A DNA stretch of 64,000 nt from Bacteroidota bacterium (GCA_016706255.1 JADJJZ010000006.1:434001-498000), one strand, 5' to 3'; shown: positions 8,423-17,328, counted from the stretch's first letter. Notes: a model not told the origin generated them from the sequence alone. Program-made: numbers and translations.

Positions 8423-8956
8423 ATGAAATATATCACTACACTCGGTTTTGCAGGTATGTTATTTTTAAGTTCATGTACAGCTTACCTCACACCATATACT
8501 TCCACAACGCAGTCGCAAACAAATTTTGCGGAAGAGCAATTAAAAAAAGTGCAATTTTATTTGGAAGGTGATATTACATTATATCGTGATGTTTCTAACA
8601 GCGAACTGGAAATTACACAAGGTGAAATTAAAATGGTAGATGGTCGTCAGGTGCAACAAATTGTTATTAAATCTGGCACACCGGGCATTATTGTAAAAGC
8701 AGAAAACAAAGATACCTTTTTAGTGAGTTTTGATGCTGATGGCAGCTATTTACGATTTGGTGTAAATAAAGATTACAACGGTAAATATACCATGATGGCA
8801 AAAAAATGGGAAGGCCGAATCGGCATCGTAGATTACGCCGGAAAAGAATATAAATCAACCCCCGAAAGCATCTACGCCTACCTCACCGTAAACATGAAAA
8901 AAATAAACAACACCACAGTAGACAGCAAAGAAGCCGGTGGTCGTACAATTGAATAA
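8423..8956 (+). CDS. Hypothetical lipoprotein
   Basis: 177 aa protein of unknown function. The N-terminus is a lipoprotein signal with lipobox LSSC (Cys18). The rest is soluble and beta-rich in appearance, with no domain I recognise. It is a monocistronic plus-strand gene, 83 bp after the amine oxidase gene, and is followed by a repeat-filled convergent intergenic region. It is a real gene judging by its signal peptide, codon usage and length without overlap. Confidence 0.65.
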   Translation: MKYITTLGFAGMLFLSSCTAYLTPYTSTTQSQTNFAEEQLKKVQFYLEGDITLYRDVSNSELEITQGEIKMVDGRQVQQIVIKSGTPGIIVKAENKDTFLVSFDADGSYLRFGVNKDYNGKYTMMAKKWEGRIGIVDYAGKEYKSTPESIYAYLTVNMKKINNTTVDSKEAGGRTIE

Positions 8957-9044
8957 TATTTATTTTGTTTAAATTGGGATGGTGTTTAAACAGTTACACA
9001 AAAAACACAAAAACAACCCACAAAAAAAAAAAAATAAAACAATT

Positions 9045-9420
9045 CCTTAGCGCCCTTTGCCCTTCGCGTCCTTAGCGAGAAAAACCACACCGTACAATAA
9101 ATATTCTTAGCAAGAAAAAACAACCCACAAAAAAAACACAACCTTAGCGCCCTTTGCCCTTCGCGTCCTTAGCGAGAAAAACCACACTGTACATTAAATA
9201 TCCCTAGCGAGAAAAAAAACAAACACACAAAAAAAATATTCCCACCATACAAAACAAAACCTTAGCGCCCTTTGCCCTTCGCGTCCTTAGCGAGAAAAAC
9301 CACACCTTACATTAAATATTCTTAGCGAGAAAAAAACAACCCACAAAAAAAACATTCCCACCATACAAAACAAATCCTTAGCGCCCTTTGCCCTTTGCGC
9401 CCTTAGCGAGAAAAACCACA
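9045..9420. repeat. Four-copy tandem-like repeat between convergent genes
   Basis: The 491 bp between the convergent genes ending at 8956 and 9448 contain no gene. A roughly 46 bp core starting CCTTAGCGCCCTTTGCCC and ending TTAGCGAGAAAAACCACAC begins at about 9045, 9142, 9260 and 9376, spaced 97, 118 and 116 bp apart. The copies are separated by A-rich spacers containing ACAACCCACAAAAAAA and partial TTAGCGAGAAAA copies. The fourth core has diverged (CTTTGCGCCC). This is a dispersed-type intergenic repeat, not CRISPR: the intervals are themselves similar to one another. Confidence 0.85.
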
Positions 9421-9447
9421 CCCAGCGAGCAACACCCAGCGAGCAAC

Positions 9448-10518
9448 TCACTCCCACGTTACGTCCGGATAAAACGCGTACCACCCAAACCAAAACGCCA
9501 TAAATCCATTCATCGGCGTTAAACGTTCGCCTTTCTTACCCCCATCTACGCAATACCCGAAAGCATCATAAACATTATTATCCCCATCGCGAAATAACCC
9601 CGGCAATTTATTTGTTGCGGGAAAAAATTTAGTATTCGATGGATTTTCAAACGCAGTAATAAAATCATCTCTTTCACTCCCCACAACAATAATATTTTTT
9701 TCGAAAACAGTATCCGTAATTATCCGCACTCCACCTTTAAAATTATTGAAACGATAACATTTTGCTTTTCCTTTATTAATTACGCCGTATAATCTTTCCT
9801 TCGGATGCAACGTGTCGTTTTCGAACGCAACTTCAAACGTAATATCTTTATTTTCGCGATAATCGCCATAAGGATATTCCATATAATCTCTTGCCATTCC
9901 GGTTTCGGTGCTTACTACTTTGCTGTCTGGATATAATTTTTTCCAGGTAGCCCAAGTTGTTTCTATCGTTTGGTATGACTCGGCATAAGTACTGATTAAT
10001 TCACCATTCACACATTGTTGTTTCATCTGACTCCACGCCGAACGTGTAACCCTGTCGTACGGAATTACATTACTGTTATACAACATGCCCGAAACACCAA
10101 AATCACTAATCTTGCCATTAATATTTCTGTTCCATGCCATTCCTGAACCGGTGAGTGGACAATAATTTATTGCAAATTGTTTTCCATCGATAGCATCATT
10201 TACTATTTCATGCCAGTTTAAAATATTATGCGGATAACAGCGCACTTCGTCACCCATTTTAATTCCAATCACTAAATCTTCATCACTAATAAAATCAACG
10301 GCATCTACACTAATAAACTTAGGTGCATCAATAGAGCGAATGCAATCAACCCTGTCGCAACCCGACTCAACCGATTCTAAATCGATTAACCATCTGTCGT
10401 ACACTTTTTTTTCAGCCGCAGTTTTCTCCTCTTCTTTCGACGATTGTGCGGGTTCTTTGCATGCAGAAAAAAACAGCACTATGAACAAGGCAGGCAAACA
10501 AATAACATTTGCTCTCAT
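9448..10518 (-). CDS. DUF3179-domain lipoprotein
   Basis: Protein of the DUF3179 family, function unknown. The frame is open from 10545, but the Met at 10518 is preferred: it starts a compact lipoprotein signal with the lipobox Cys at residue 20, and the TAACTTTG promoter box at 10553-10560 would place transcription start just downstream of 10545. The family signature region is visible: YPHNILNWHEIVND, then NYCPLTGSGMAWNR with the conserved Cys, and FGVSGMLYNSNVIPYDR. It is divergent from the nitroreductase gene, with a 56 bp shared promoter region. Confidence 0.85.
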   Translation of the reverse strand: MRANVICLPALFIVLFFSACKEPAQSSKEEEKTAAEKKVYDRWLIDLESVESGCDRVDCIRSIDAPKFISVDAVDFISDEDLVIGIKMGDEVRCYPHNILNWHEIVNDAIDGKQFAINYCPLTGSGMAWNRNINGKISDFGVSGMLYNSNVIPYDRVTRSAWSQMKQQCVNGELISTYAESYQTIETTWATWKKLYPDSKVVSTETGMARDYMEYPYGDYRENKDITFEVAFENDTLHPKERLYGVINKGKAKCYRFNNFKGGVRIITDTVFEKNIIVVGSERDDFITAFENPSNTKFFPATNKLPGLFRDGDNNVYDAFGYCVDGGKKGERLTPMNGFMAFWFGWYAFYPDVTWE

Positions 10519-10552
10519 AATTTTATGATACTTTCGTGTGGTCATTACAATA

Positions 10553-10560
10553 CAAAGTTA
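10553..10560 (-). promoter_or_regulatory. -7 promoter box for the DUF3179 gene
   Basis: On the minus strand TAACTTTG matches TAnnTTTG. A transcript starting about 5 nt downstream supports translation from 10518 and not from 10545. Confidence 0.5.
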
Positions 10561-10574
10561 ATTCGTCTTTAATT

Positions 10575-11165
10575 ATGAATGCAGCTACAAGTAATTTAAA
10601 TCAGGTAATTCGCCATAGAAGGTCAATAAAACCCGAGCAATACAATGGGATTCGGGTTAGTGATGCCATTATAAATCAAATGCTGGAAAATGCCCGCTGG
10701 GCCCCTACACATGCGCTCACCGAACCCTGGCGTTTTTTCATTTTTAGTGGAGAAGGACTGAAAAAATTTGCGCACTTTCAGGCAGAAACATATAAAATGA
10801 TCACTCCGGCAGAACAGTTTAACGAAAGTAAATATCAAAAACTGGGAGAAACACCACTTAAGTCATCACATATTATTTTAATAGGGATGGTACGTCAGGA
10901 AACACAAAAAATTCCTGTGGTGGAAGAAGTTGCTGCAGTTTCATGTGCAGTACAGAATATGTTGCTCACAGCAGCTGCTTTTGGTATTGGTTGTTACTGG
11001 AGTACCGGTGGCATGACTTACAAACCAGAAATGAAAACATTTTTAGGGTTGGGAGAAAACGACCAGTGTTTGGGCATGTTGTATGTTGGCAATTACGATG
11101 GAGAAATTACCGATTCAAAACGTAAACATATTGAAGAAAAATCAACATGGTTTACTGAATTATAA
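10575..11165 (+). CDS. Nitroreductase-family FMN oxidoreductase
   Basis: Cytosolic FMN-dependent NAD(P)H oxidoreductase, 196 aa from the Met at 10575. The open frame extends to 10536, but that would overlap the divergent promoter region. Visible family features are the FMN-phosphate motif RHRRSIKPEQY near the N-terminus, ARWAPTHALTEPWRFF, and the C-terminal GIGCYWSTGG block. The substrate is not predictable; roles in reduction of quinones or nitro compounds are known for the family. The 3' end overlaps the convergent T9SS gene by 6 bp. Confidence 0.9.
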   Translation: MNAATSNLNQVIRHRRSIKPEQYNGIRVSDAIINQMLENARWAPTHALTEPWRFFIFSGEGLKKFAHFQAETYKMITPAEQFNESKYQKLGETPLKSSHIILIGMVRQETQKIPVVEEVAAVSCAVQNMLLTAAAFGIGCYWSTGGMTYKPEMKTFLGLGENDQCLGMLYVGNYDGEITDSKRKHIEEKSTWFTEL

Positions 11166-12851
11166 TTTCACAAATGTGGTGCTGCCATTTTCTGCATTTG
11201 TTTTACACTGAATCGTATAAGCACCCGGTTTTAAATCCTGGATTTGTATTTTAATTGCATTAATGCCCGCTTCAAGTTCATATTTTTTTGTGTAGATGAC
11301 TGCGCCGTTTAATCCTGTAATGTTTATTTCACCTGTGGTTGCTTCAACAGAAACAATTTCAACCGTAAATGAATTTTGAACAGGATTTGGATACACATGC
11401 ATATTAGCACTCATCGTTTTTTCCTGTTCAGGATAAATTAAACGAATTAAATGACGGCTAAAGTCATCTAATCCGCTCATATCCAATTCGCCACCATTCA
11501 TATAAATACATAAATGACCGCCACTTAAACTTTTTTCATCGTTGGTAATTGATGCGCCTTGTCCGAATGTTAATTTACTCCCTTTATTTAAATTCATATA
11601 AATATCACCCGAATAAACAGAGTTCGGATTTTTAATGATACTAACACGATTATTAATCGTTAACGATGCATTTTTCCCAATTTTAATGGTACCGCCACTT
11701 CCGAGTCCTAATACGCCTGTACCGTTTTTGCCATAGGCCAAATGCCCATCATCAGCTACTTCAATTGATGCACCGTTACGAAACATTAAACACGACATAG
11801 GTGAATATAAATCCATTGCACCTTTCTTAAAAATATAATGTGTATTTCCATCAAAAATCATTTCTGCAACAGAAACACAAAATGTACCGCCATTATTAAT
11901 TAAATTAACCTCATGTCGCAATGTATCACCTTCAACCTGAGCGCCACGCAATTGAACATAGGGTTGCGTTAATAAGGTGTAACCTTCATTTATGGTTAAA
12001 TTAATTATTTGCACTTCGGTAGTGTTCGGGTTTGGTGATACATCGATATAATCAAAATAATTCGTTGAGGGATAAGTTAAATTATCATATTTTAAAACAC
12101 CGATTGGATAACTTAAAAAATAATAATCATATACATTGTACTCACCTCCAACATAATTGCCATCTACATTGGTTAAATCGGTAATTAATTGAACATCTCC
12201 TAATTGATTGATATAAGGTGGACTATAATCTTTTGCCACTTCAACTAAATCCGGATTAATTGTGAATTTGTAAATTAATGAATTTAATTTTTGGTCTTCA
12301 AATTTTTCAGTTGCAAAACAGGTATTATAATCATAACTGTCGCCGCTGATTACATGCCATCGGGTAGTATCACTTGTTAATGTAGAATCAGGAATTGTAA
12401 TGCCGATAATTAAACCCGAACAAATTAATTCCGGGCAATCGTTGCCAAAAATTAAACCATCGGTGCTATTCAAAAAATCCTCTTCCAGCATGTAAACAGC
12501 ATCTTTTTCTAAAGGAATTTGTTCATTGTCATTTATTTGTGCTTTAATATAAATACTTCTGCTGAGGTCAAAATCGGCAGGCCAAAATGATAAACCACTA
12601 AAAGCTTCTTCATATCTTAATGAAACACAATAGTTTGAATCAATAGGGCCATTAAAAGTATTATCTGTTGTTTGGTATGCAGTATACTTTTTAGTGGTAG
12701 TAAATGATACCGTATTGTCCCATATACAAACAGTATCCTCCGCTGTGTAGGCATCGGCGGATGGTATTTGCTGACAAAATATATTGCCGGGAAATAAAAT
12801 GTTGAGTGTTAAACATACGTTTAGCAGTGTTATTCGGGTAATTGTTTTCAT
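11160..12851 (-). CDS. Secreted protein with T9SS type A C-terminal sorting domain
   Basis: 563 aa, with a signal peptide (residues 1-26) and a type IX sorting domain over the last 80 or so residues (YPNPVQNSFTVEI, then an INITGLNGAVIY strand, LKPGAYTIQ and a final FVKL). This predicts export across the outer membrane and surface attachment or release. The central part (about 240-470) has repeated short hydrophobic/polar strands with many Gly and Asn (for example GSGGTIKIGKNASLTINN), suggesting a right-handed beta-helix, but no catalytic family is recognised. It is convergent with the nitroreductase gene (6 bp overlap) and divergent from the beta-barrel gene at 12916. Confidence 0.8.
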   Translation of the reverse strand: MKTITRITLLNVCLTLNILFPGNIFCQQIPSADAYTAEDTVCIWDNTVSFTTTKKYTAYQTTDNTFNGPIDSNYCVSLRYEEAFSGLSFWPADFDLSRSIYIKAQINDNEQIPLEKDAVYMLEEDFLNSTDGLIFGNDCPELICSGLIIGITIPDSTLTSDTTRWHVISGDSYDYNTCFATEKFEDQKLNSLIYKFTINPDLVEVAKDYSPPYINQLGDVQLITDLTNVDGNYVGGEYNVYDYYFLSYPIGVLKYDNLTYPSTNYFDYIDVSPNPNTTEVQIINLTINEGYTLLTQPYVQLRGAQVEGDTLRHEVNLINNGGTFCVSVAEMIFDGNTHYIFKKGAMDLYSPMSCLMFRNGASIEVADDGHLAYGKNGTGVLGLGSGGTIKIGKNASLTINNRVSIIKNPNSVYSGDIYMNLNKGSKLTFGQGASITNDEKSLSGGHLCIYMNGGELDMSGLDDFSRHLIRLIYPEQEKTMSANMHVYPNPVQNSFTVEIVSVEATTGEINITGLNGAVIYTKKYELEAGINAIKIQIQDLKPGAYTIQCKTNAENGSTTFVKL

Positions 12852-12915
12852 AGTAATGGTAATTATTACGTAATTTTACCCCTAATTTAAGATTTTAATC
12901 GTTAACAGATAACAA

Positions 12916-13656
12916 ATGAGAAAAATACTAACCCTTATAGGTGTTATAACAATGGCGAGTTCGGTTTTTGCACAAACGGATACGGCTACCACAACAACAG
13001 AAACGCCGGCTGCAGTAAATTTTGATGATGATGACCCTTCACGCGACCGGATTATTATGAATGTGCATTGGGATGGCTGGATGGGCGCCCCGGACTCATT
13101 AAACATTAAAGGCTTATCAAGTGGTATGGGATTTCATTTTTATTACGACATTCCGCTGGGTCCTGATCGTTTGAGCGATAATATCAGTTTTGCAATCGGA
13201 GCCGGCTTTAACTGGTCTAACTATTACAATAACTCTCAATTTTTATACGACACAGCAACTAATGTAACATATACAGTAAAATTTACTGAAGATGTAACAT
13301 ACAAAAAAAATAAACTGGTAATAAATTACGTAGAAGTTCCACTGGAATTCCGCTTCCGTACCGATGAAAAAAATGGCAACCGTTTTAAGGCAGCAATCGG
13401 ATTTAAAGCTGGTTATGTAATTAGTGATCACACTAAATTTGTTGGCGACGATTATTTAACCGGAACCGAAAATGAAATTAAATACAAACAATACCGATTA
13501 AACAATATGAGTAATTTACAGTACGGACCTACAATCCGTTTGGGTTATTCAAAAGTAAATATTGAAGCGTATTACGGCTTGGCGCCAATTTTTATTGATG
13601 GCGAAGGTCCAACCGGAAACCCTTTAACCATAGGCATTTCATTTAATCCTTTTTGA
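12916..13656 (+). CDS. Outer-membrane beta-barrel protein (PorT-like porin family)
   Basis: 246 aa with a signal peptide ending VFAQ (residue 19-20), then a short Thr-rich linker and an acidic DDDDPSRDR segment. The rest alternates amphipathic strands and polar loops and ends with a C-terminal aromatic residue (SFNPF), as in outer-membrane barrels. The spacing of strands such as GLSSGMGFHFYYDIPLG, LVINYVEVPLEFRFR and FKAAIGFKAGYVI resembles the PorT/outer membrane beta-barrel family of Bacteroidota. Specific function is unknown. A terminator follows. Confidence 0.7.
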   Translation: MRKILTLIGVITMASSVFAQTDTATTTTETPAAVNFDDDDPSRDRIIMNVHWDGWMGAPDSLNIKGLSSGMGFHFYYDIPLGPDRLSDNISFAIGAGFNWSNYYNNSQFLYDTATNVTYTVKFTEDVTYKKNKLVINYVEVPLEFRFRTDEKNGNRFKAAIGFKAGYVISDHTKFVGDDYLTGTENEIKYKQYRLNNMSNLQYGPTIRLGYSKVNIEAYYGLAPIFIDGEGPTGNPLTIGISFNPF

Positions 13657-13680
13657 TTGGATTGAAGATATAAACAAGGT

Positions 13681-13713
13681 CCCTCCGTTAATTAGCGGGG
13701 GGATTTTTATTTT
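13681..13713 (+). terminator. Rho-independent terminator
   Basis: CCCTCCG (13681-13687) pairs with CGGGGGG (13696-13702, one G-T pair) around an 8 nt loop, followed by ATTTTTATTTTT. Confidence 0.7.
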
Positions 13714-13734
13714 TAGAGATAATTTTTTCACGAA

Positions 13735-14718
13735 TTGGAAAATTTAAGCGCACAGCAGTTTTTTGAAGGCATCAGAAAGGGTGATACCGTACTTATAGCA
13801 CGGGCAATTACCCTTTTGGAAAGCGCCGCAACCCAACATCGCGAAAAAGCACTGGCGATATTACAATTGTGTTTGCCTTATTCCGGGAATTCGTTGCGTA
13901 TTGGTATTACAGGTGCTCCGGGCGTGGGCAAAAGTTCACTGATAGAAACACTCGGGAAGCATATTGTTGCACAAGGAAATAAACTTGCTGTATTAGCAAT
14001 TGACCCCAGCAGTAAAAAAACAAAAGGCAGTATTCTCGGCGATAAAACCCGCATGCAGGAACTGGCGAAATATCCGGAAGTATTTATTCGCCCCACCGCT
14101 TCGGGTGAACATTTGGGTGGAGTTGCCGCAGCCACGAGAGAAACAATTTTATTATTGGAAGCGGCAGGATTTAATACAATTTTAGTGGAAACCGTAGGCG
14201 TTGGTCAAAGCGAAACCGCTGTTCACGATATTACCGATGTGTTTTTATTACTGCTGCTGGCAGGCGCAGGTGATGAACTGCAGGGTATTAAACGTGGTAT
14301 TATGGAAATGGCCGATATTATTGTGATTAACAAAGCGGATGGCGATAATATTCCCAAATCGAAAATTGCGTTGGGTGAAGTAACAAGGGCATTACATCTG
14401 TTTCAGGAAAAAAATTCAGGGTGGATTACCACAGTTGATTTATGCTCAGCCGCAACAGGAGCGGGTGTTCCGGAGTTGTGGGATAAATTGAATGCCTATA
14501 AAAATTTTACTGCTCAAAATGGATATTTTGCTGATAAACGCAGAGAACAATACCTCAATTGGTTTCACGAATATCTGAACCTCGCTATTTTGGAGCGTTT
14601 TTCGAAAAATGCCGACTTCAAACAAAAACTCACAACCTATACGCAAAAGGTAGAAAATGCTGAAATGCTTCCCCCGGCTGCCGTTCAGGCATTATTGGAT
14701 GGCTTTTTTACAAGCTGA
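13735..14718 (+). CDS. meaB: MeaB/ArgK-family GTPase, methylmalonyl-CoA mutase chaperone
   Basis: G-protein chaperone that protects and reloads B12-dependent methylmalonyl-CoA mutase; 327 aa is the normal length. Motifs: Walker A GAPGVGKSS at 60-68, AIDPSS at 88-93, VETVGVGQSE at 151-160 and the NKADGDN guanine-specificity motif near 199-205. The start codon is TTG at 13735; no ATG fits the family N-terminus and the sequence begins MENLSAQQFF as expected. Methylmalonyl-CoA epimerase is encoded at 28853-29257, so the cell probably runs the propionyl-CoA/succinyl-CoA route. The mutase itself is not in the window. Confidence 0.92.
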   Translation: MENLSAQQFFEGIRKGDTVLIARAITLLESAATQHREKALAILQLCLPYSGNSLRIGITGAPGVGKSSLIETLGKHIVAQGNKLAVLAIDPSSKKTKGSILGDKTRMQELAKYPEVFIRPTASGEHLGGVAAATRETILLLEAAGFNTILVETVGVGQSETAVHDITDVFLLLLLAGAGDELQGIKRGIMEMADIIVINKADGDNIPKSKIALGEVTRALHLFQEKNSGWITTVDLCSAATGAGVPELWDKLNAYKNFTAQNGYFADKRREQYLNWFHEYLNLAILERFSKNADFKQKLTTYTQKVENAEMLPPAAVQALLDGFFTS

Positions 14719-14743
14719 CCAATTAATATTTCCTTTCCTGCTA

Positions 14744-14777
14744 TGACCAAAATCACCGTTTACCCTGACCAAGGTCA
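14744..14777 (+). promoter_or_regulatory. Candidate tandem Crp/Fnr-type operator upstream of the DUF2892 gene
   Basis: TGACCAAGGTCA (14766-14777) is a TGAC-N4-GTCA palindrome of the spacing used by Crp/Fnr regulators. A weaker copy, TGACCAAAATCA (14744-14755), lies exactly 22 bp upstream, on the same helix face. The stronger site is centred about 41.5 bp before 14813, and a degenerate -7 box (CATCTTTA, 14802-14809) sits at the position that would start transcription there. Confidence 0.4.
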
Positions 14778-14822
14778 TAATTTCCAGTTACTGTTCACTA
14801 CCATCTTTACAATACAAAATCA

Positions 14823-15020
14823 ATGGTTATGGACTTCAATTCAAATTTAAGTTTTAATGAAATAATTGTCAGATATGCATTATTAATCGCTATCGGGATA
14901 TTAGCAGGTGTAACACAGAGTTTTATTTTAATTGTTCCTGCAATGGCTGTTTTTTTAACAGCAATTTTAGCCTGGTGTCCGATTAAAGCTATGATGACCG
15001 GCAGAAGAACTGCCCACTAA
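14823..15020 (+). CDS. Small DUF2892/YgaP-like membrane protein
   Basis: 65 aa (or 63 aa from the second Met at 14829) with two hydrophobic segments and a short ALAWCP-type motif (LAWCPIK) before a basic tail. This is the pattern of DUF2892 / inner-membrane YgaP-like proteins, which often accompany sulfur or redox functions. The precise function is unknown. A candidate Crp/Fnr operator lies upstream and an inverted repeat and terminator follow, so it is probably transcribed alone. Confidence 0.65.
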   Translation: MVMDFNSNLSFNEIIVRYALLIAIGILAGVTQSFILIVPAMAVFLTAILAWCPIKAMMTGRRTAH

Positions 15021-15042
15021 AGATTGTTTTGCAACACAAGCA

Positions 15043-15064
15043 CTTTGTATGTAACAATACAAAG
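15043..15064. repeat. Perfect inverted repeat downstream of the DUF2892 gene
   Basis: CTTTGTAT (15043-15050) and ATACAAAG (15057-15064) pair around GTAACA. There is no adjacent T tract. It could be a weak 3' stem-loop or an operator for the following gene. Confidence 0.5.
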
Positions 15065-15100
15065 TTGTCTTACGGTTGTCTTTTCTTTGAGTATGCCTGA

Positions 15101-15136
15101 AAAAATGGTCTGTCAACCGACGGGCCATTTTATTTT
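15101..15136. terminator. Stem-loop terminator before the PLP enzyme gene
   Basis: AAAATGGTC (15102-15110) pairs with GGCCATTTT (15122/15123-15131) around a loop of about 12 nt, with a TATTTT run after it. It is probably the transcription stop for the DUF2892 gene. Confidence 0.65.
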
Positions 15137-15165
15137 GTACGAAATTGCCGTAATTTGCCTGCATT

Positions 15166-16308
15166 ATGGACATATCTTACATCCTTAACATTTTAGGCGA
15201 AGAACGCGATAATTATTTTAATGCTGTTGCTCCGCCAATAATTCAAACCAGCAATTTTGCTTTCAAAACCGTTGCCGATTTTCGTGAAGCAACCAAAGAT
15301 GAATTACAGGCGCATTTATATACCAGAGGCAATAATCCGACAACAGAAATTGTAAGAAAAAAAATTGCTGCACTGGAAGGCACTGATGATTGTCTGATAT
15401 TTTCCAGCGGCGCCGCAGCCATTGCCGCAGCTATATTTCATAGTGTTAAATCGGGTGATCATGTAATTTGTGTGGAGAGTCCTTACAGTTGGACTTATTA
15501 TATGCTCACGCAGGTTTTTCCTAAATATGGCGTTACTACTACTTTTGTTGATGGAAAAAAGGTTTCCAATTTTGAAGCTGCTATTCAGCCGAATACCAAA
15601 TTAATTTTTTTAGAAAGTCCCAATACATTTTGGTTCGACCTGCAAGATTTGGAAGCAGTATGTAATCTTGCAAAAAGTAAAAATATTATTACGGCAATTG
15701 ATAATAGTTACTGTACACCTTTGTATCAGCAGCCACATATTTTGGGGGTAGATTTAGTTATTCATACCGCAACAAAATATCTGGCAGGCCATAGCGATGT
15801 TGTTTCAGGTGTAATTTGTGCGAACCGACAACATATTGATGCCATATTTAAAACTGAATTTATGGCCATCGGTGCCATTCCTTCACCAAACGATGCATGG
15901 TTATTATTACGCGGCATGCGCACCTTACCCATGCGCCTTGAAAAAAGTGTTTCGAATGCAGAAAAATTAATTGCCTGGCTGGAACAACATCCAAAAGTTG
16001 AAAAAATAATTTATCCTTACCATCATAGTCACCCGCAATTTGAATTGGCAAAAAAACAAATGCGCAGAGGTGGAGGTTTATTTGCAGTGTTATTTAAAAC
16101 ACAAGATAAAAATGCCATCGAAGCATTTTGTAATAAACTGCAACGATTTTTACTTGCCGTAAGCTGGGGCGGATATGAATCGCTGGTGTTTCCTGCATGT
16201 ATAAAAGAAGGCAGCGATTATCCGGTAAATTTTGTTCGTTTTTACACCGGTTTGGAAGAACCTGAAGTGTTAATTGAAGATATTAATCAGGCTTTATCTG
16301 AAATATGA
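15166..16308 (+). CDS. Cys/Met metabolism PLP-dependent enzyme (trans-sulfuration family)
   Basis: 380 aa pyridoxal-phosphate enzyme of the cystathionine gamma-synthase / beta- and gamma-lyase family. Family marks: YTRGNNPTT near 52-60 (phosphate-binding Tyr/Arg from the neighbouring subunit), SSGAAAI near 80-86, AIDNSY with Asp179 contacting the pyridine ring, and TATKYLAGHSDVVSG with the Schiff-base Lys204. It lies alone between a terminator and a convergent gene, so the exact reaction (synthase, lyase or homocysteine-forming) cannot be assigned. Its 3' end overlaps the convergent DUF1361 gene by 22 bp. Confidence 0.88.
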   Translation: MDISYILNILGEERDNYFNAVAPPIIQTSNFAFKTVADFREATKDELQAHLYTRGNNPTTEIVRKKIAALEGTDDCLIFSSGAAAIAAAIFHSVKSGDHVICVESPYSWTYYMLTQVFPKYGVTTTFVDGKKVSNFEAAIQPNTKLIFLESPNTFWFDLQDLEAVCNLAKSKNIITAIDNSYCTPLYQQPHILGVDLVIHTATKYLAGHSDVVSGVICANRQHIDAIFKTEFMAIGAIPSPNDAWLLLRGMRTLPMRLEKSVSNAEKLIAWLEQHPKVEKIIYPYHHSHPQFELAKKQMRRGGGLFAVLFKTQDKNAIEAFCNKLQRFLLAVSWGGYESLVFPACIKEGSDYPVNFVRFYTGLEEPEVLIEDINQALSEI

Positions 16309-16967
16309 ACCTGCATTGAACGTGAAAATAATTGCAAATACAATAAGGTAAAAAATACACCAAATACCATACTCAGCGAAAACATCTGCAACAACGCATA
16401 CTGGTTATTAATTAAATTAATGAATTCGTTTGCAAGATATGCAGGCTGAGTGATTATCTCCCAACTATTCCATCGCTCATATCTGCCTAAATAAATACCG
16501 ATTCCGCAACCAAAAAAGGTGATGAATGCAACGCCTGCGTTTACATAAACACTGCGGTGGCTCAATAATTTGCGATGTAATTTCCTGAACGAAAAAAATG
16601 CCAATAACATACCCGTATAAGCAAACGATAACAACATAATTAAATCGTACCACATTGGAACGGAATTAAATTCATGTAAATGAAAAATGTCCGTAATCAT
16701 ATAAGGAGCATTAGGGAAAAATATCAGCCACAAAAAAAGTAAAATACCAATTTGAATTTTGTGGGTTTTAGTATTTAATTTCATGATGCGTATTACAAAT
16801 AAATACGGCAACCAGGCTAATAATAAATTGATACCCATAAACCGATATTCAAAACTGCCGGTATATATCATTCTGGCAATCAACATAAAAAAACAAAATG
16901 CGGTAAATAACAATAATTGTCTTTTTTCCTGACCTTTTACCTGGGGATTTAAATGCACCACTTTCAT
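16287..16967 (-). CDS. DUF1361 integral membrane protein
   Basis: 226 aa with about six hydrophobic helices. The segment LIFFPNAPYMITDIFHL is the characteristic DUF1361 motif. Function unknown. It is the last gene of a minus-strand run (undecaprenol kinase-like gene 1 bp upstream). Its 3' end overlaps the convergent PLP-enzyme gene by 22 bp. Confidence 0.8.
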   Translation of the reverse strand: MKVVHLNPQVKGQEKRQLLLFTAFCFFMLIARMIYTGSFEYRFMGINLLLAWLPYLFVIRIMKLNTKTHKIQIGILLFLWLIFFPNAPYMITDIFHLHEFNSVPMWYDLIMLLSFAYTGMLLAFFSFRKLHRKLLSHRSVYVNAGVAFITFFGCGIGIYLGRYERWNSWEIITQPAYLANEFINLINNQYALLQMFSLSMVFGVFFTLLYLQLFSRSMQVHISDKA

Positions 16968-16968
16968 A

Positions 16969-17328
16969 TTATATTATTTTTGGAATAAAGATGATACAAC
17001 CTATTACAACTGCCAGAATTGCTGCAAACAATACAGCACCTGCAGCAATATCTTTTACCTTGCCAATAGATGGATTATAATCCGGATGAAGTGTGTCACA
17101 CAGTTTTTCAATTGCGGTATTAACTGCTTCAAAACAAATTACTAAACCAAATGTGAGGCATAACACTACCCATTCTATATTTGATATATGTAATATAAAA
17201 CCCGCAACAATTACCAAAGCCATAATAATTACATGCACAATAACATGTCGCTCCGATGTAATTAATACATATAAACCTTTAAATGCTGCAGCAAAACTTG
17301 CTGATTCTGTATGTTGGCGGGATTTCAA
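16969..17328 (-). CDS. Diacylglycerol kinase-family membrane kinase (undecaprenol kinase type)
   Basis: 119 aa, three-helix DgkA-type kinase. In Bacteroidota and Gram-positives these usually phosphorylate undecaprenol to feed cell-wall lipid carriers. Visible motifs: the N-terminal FAAAFKGLYVLITSERH segment with the conserved acidic/basic residues, the catalytic FEAVNTAIEKLCD at 66-78, and VKDIAAGAVLF near 91-101. The start codon is TTG and overlaps the stop of the upstream exonuclease/phosphatase gene as TTGA (4 bp), indicating translational coupling. Confidence 0.9.
   Translation of the reverse strand: MKSRQHTESASFAAAFKGLYVLITSERHVIVHVIIMALVIVAGFILHISNIEWVVLCLTFGLVICFEAVNTAIEKLCDTLHPDYNPSIGKVKDIAAGAVLFAAILAVVIGCIIFIPKII

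Noticed and set aside
9045..9420. Possible CRISPR array
   Set aside because: The intervals are similar to each other, the spacing is irregular (97-118 bp), and there are no cas genes.
9287..9493. Minus-strand 68-residue ORF
   Set aside because: It lies in the GC-rich repeat and over the 3' end of the DUF3179 gene; low-complexity Trp/Phe/Leu/Arg composition and no family.
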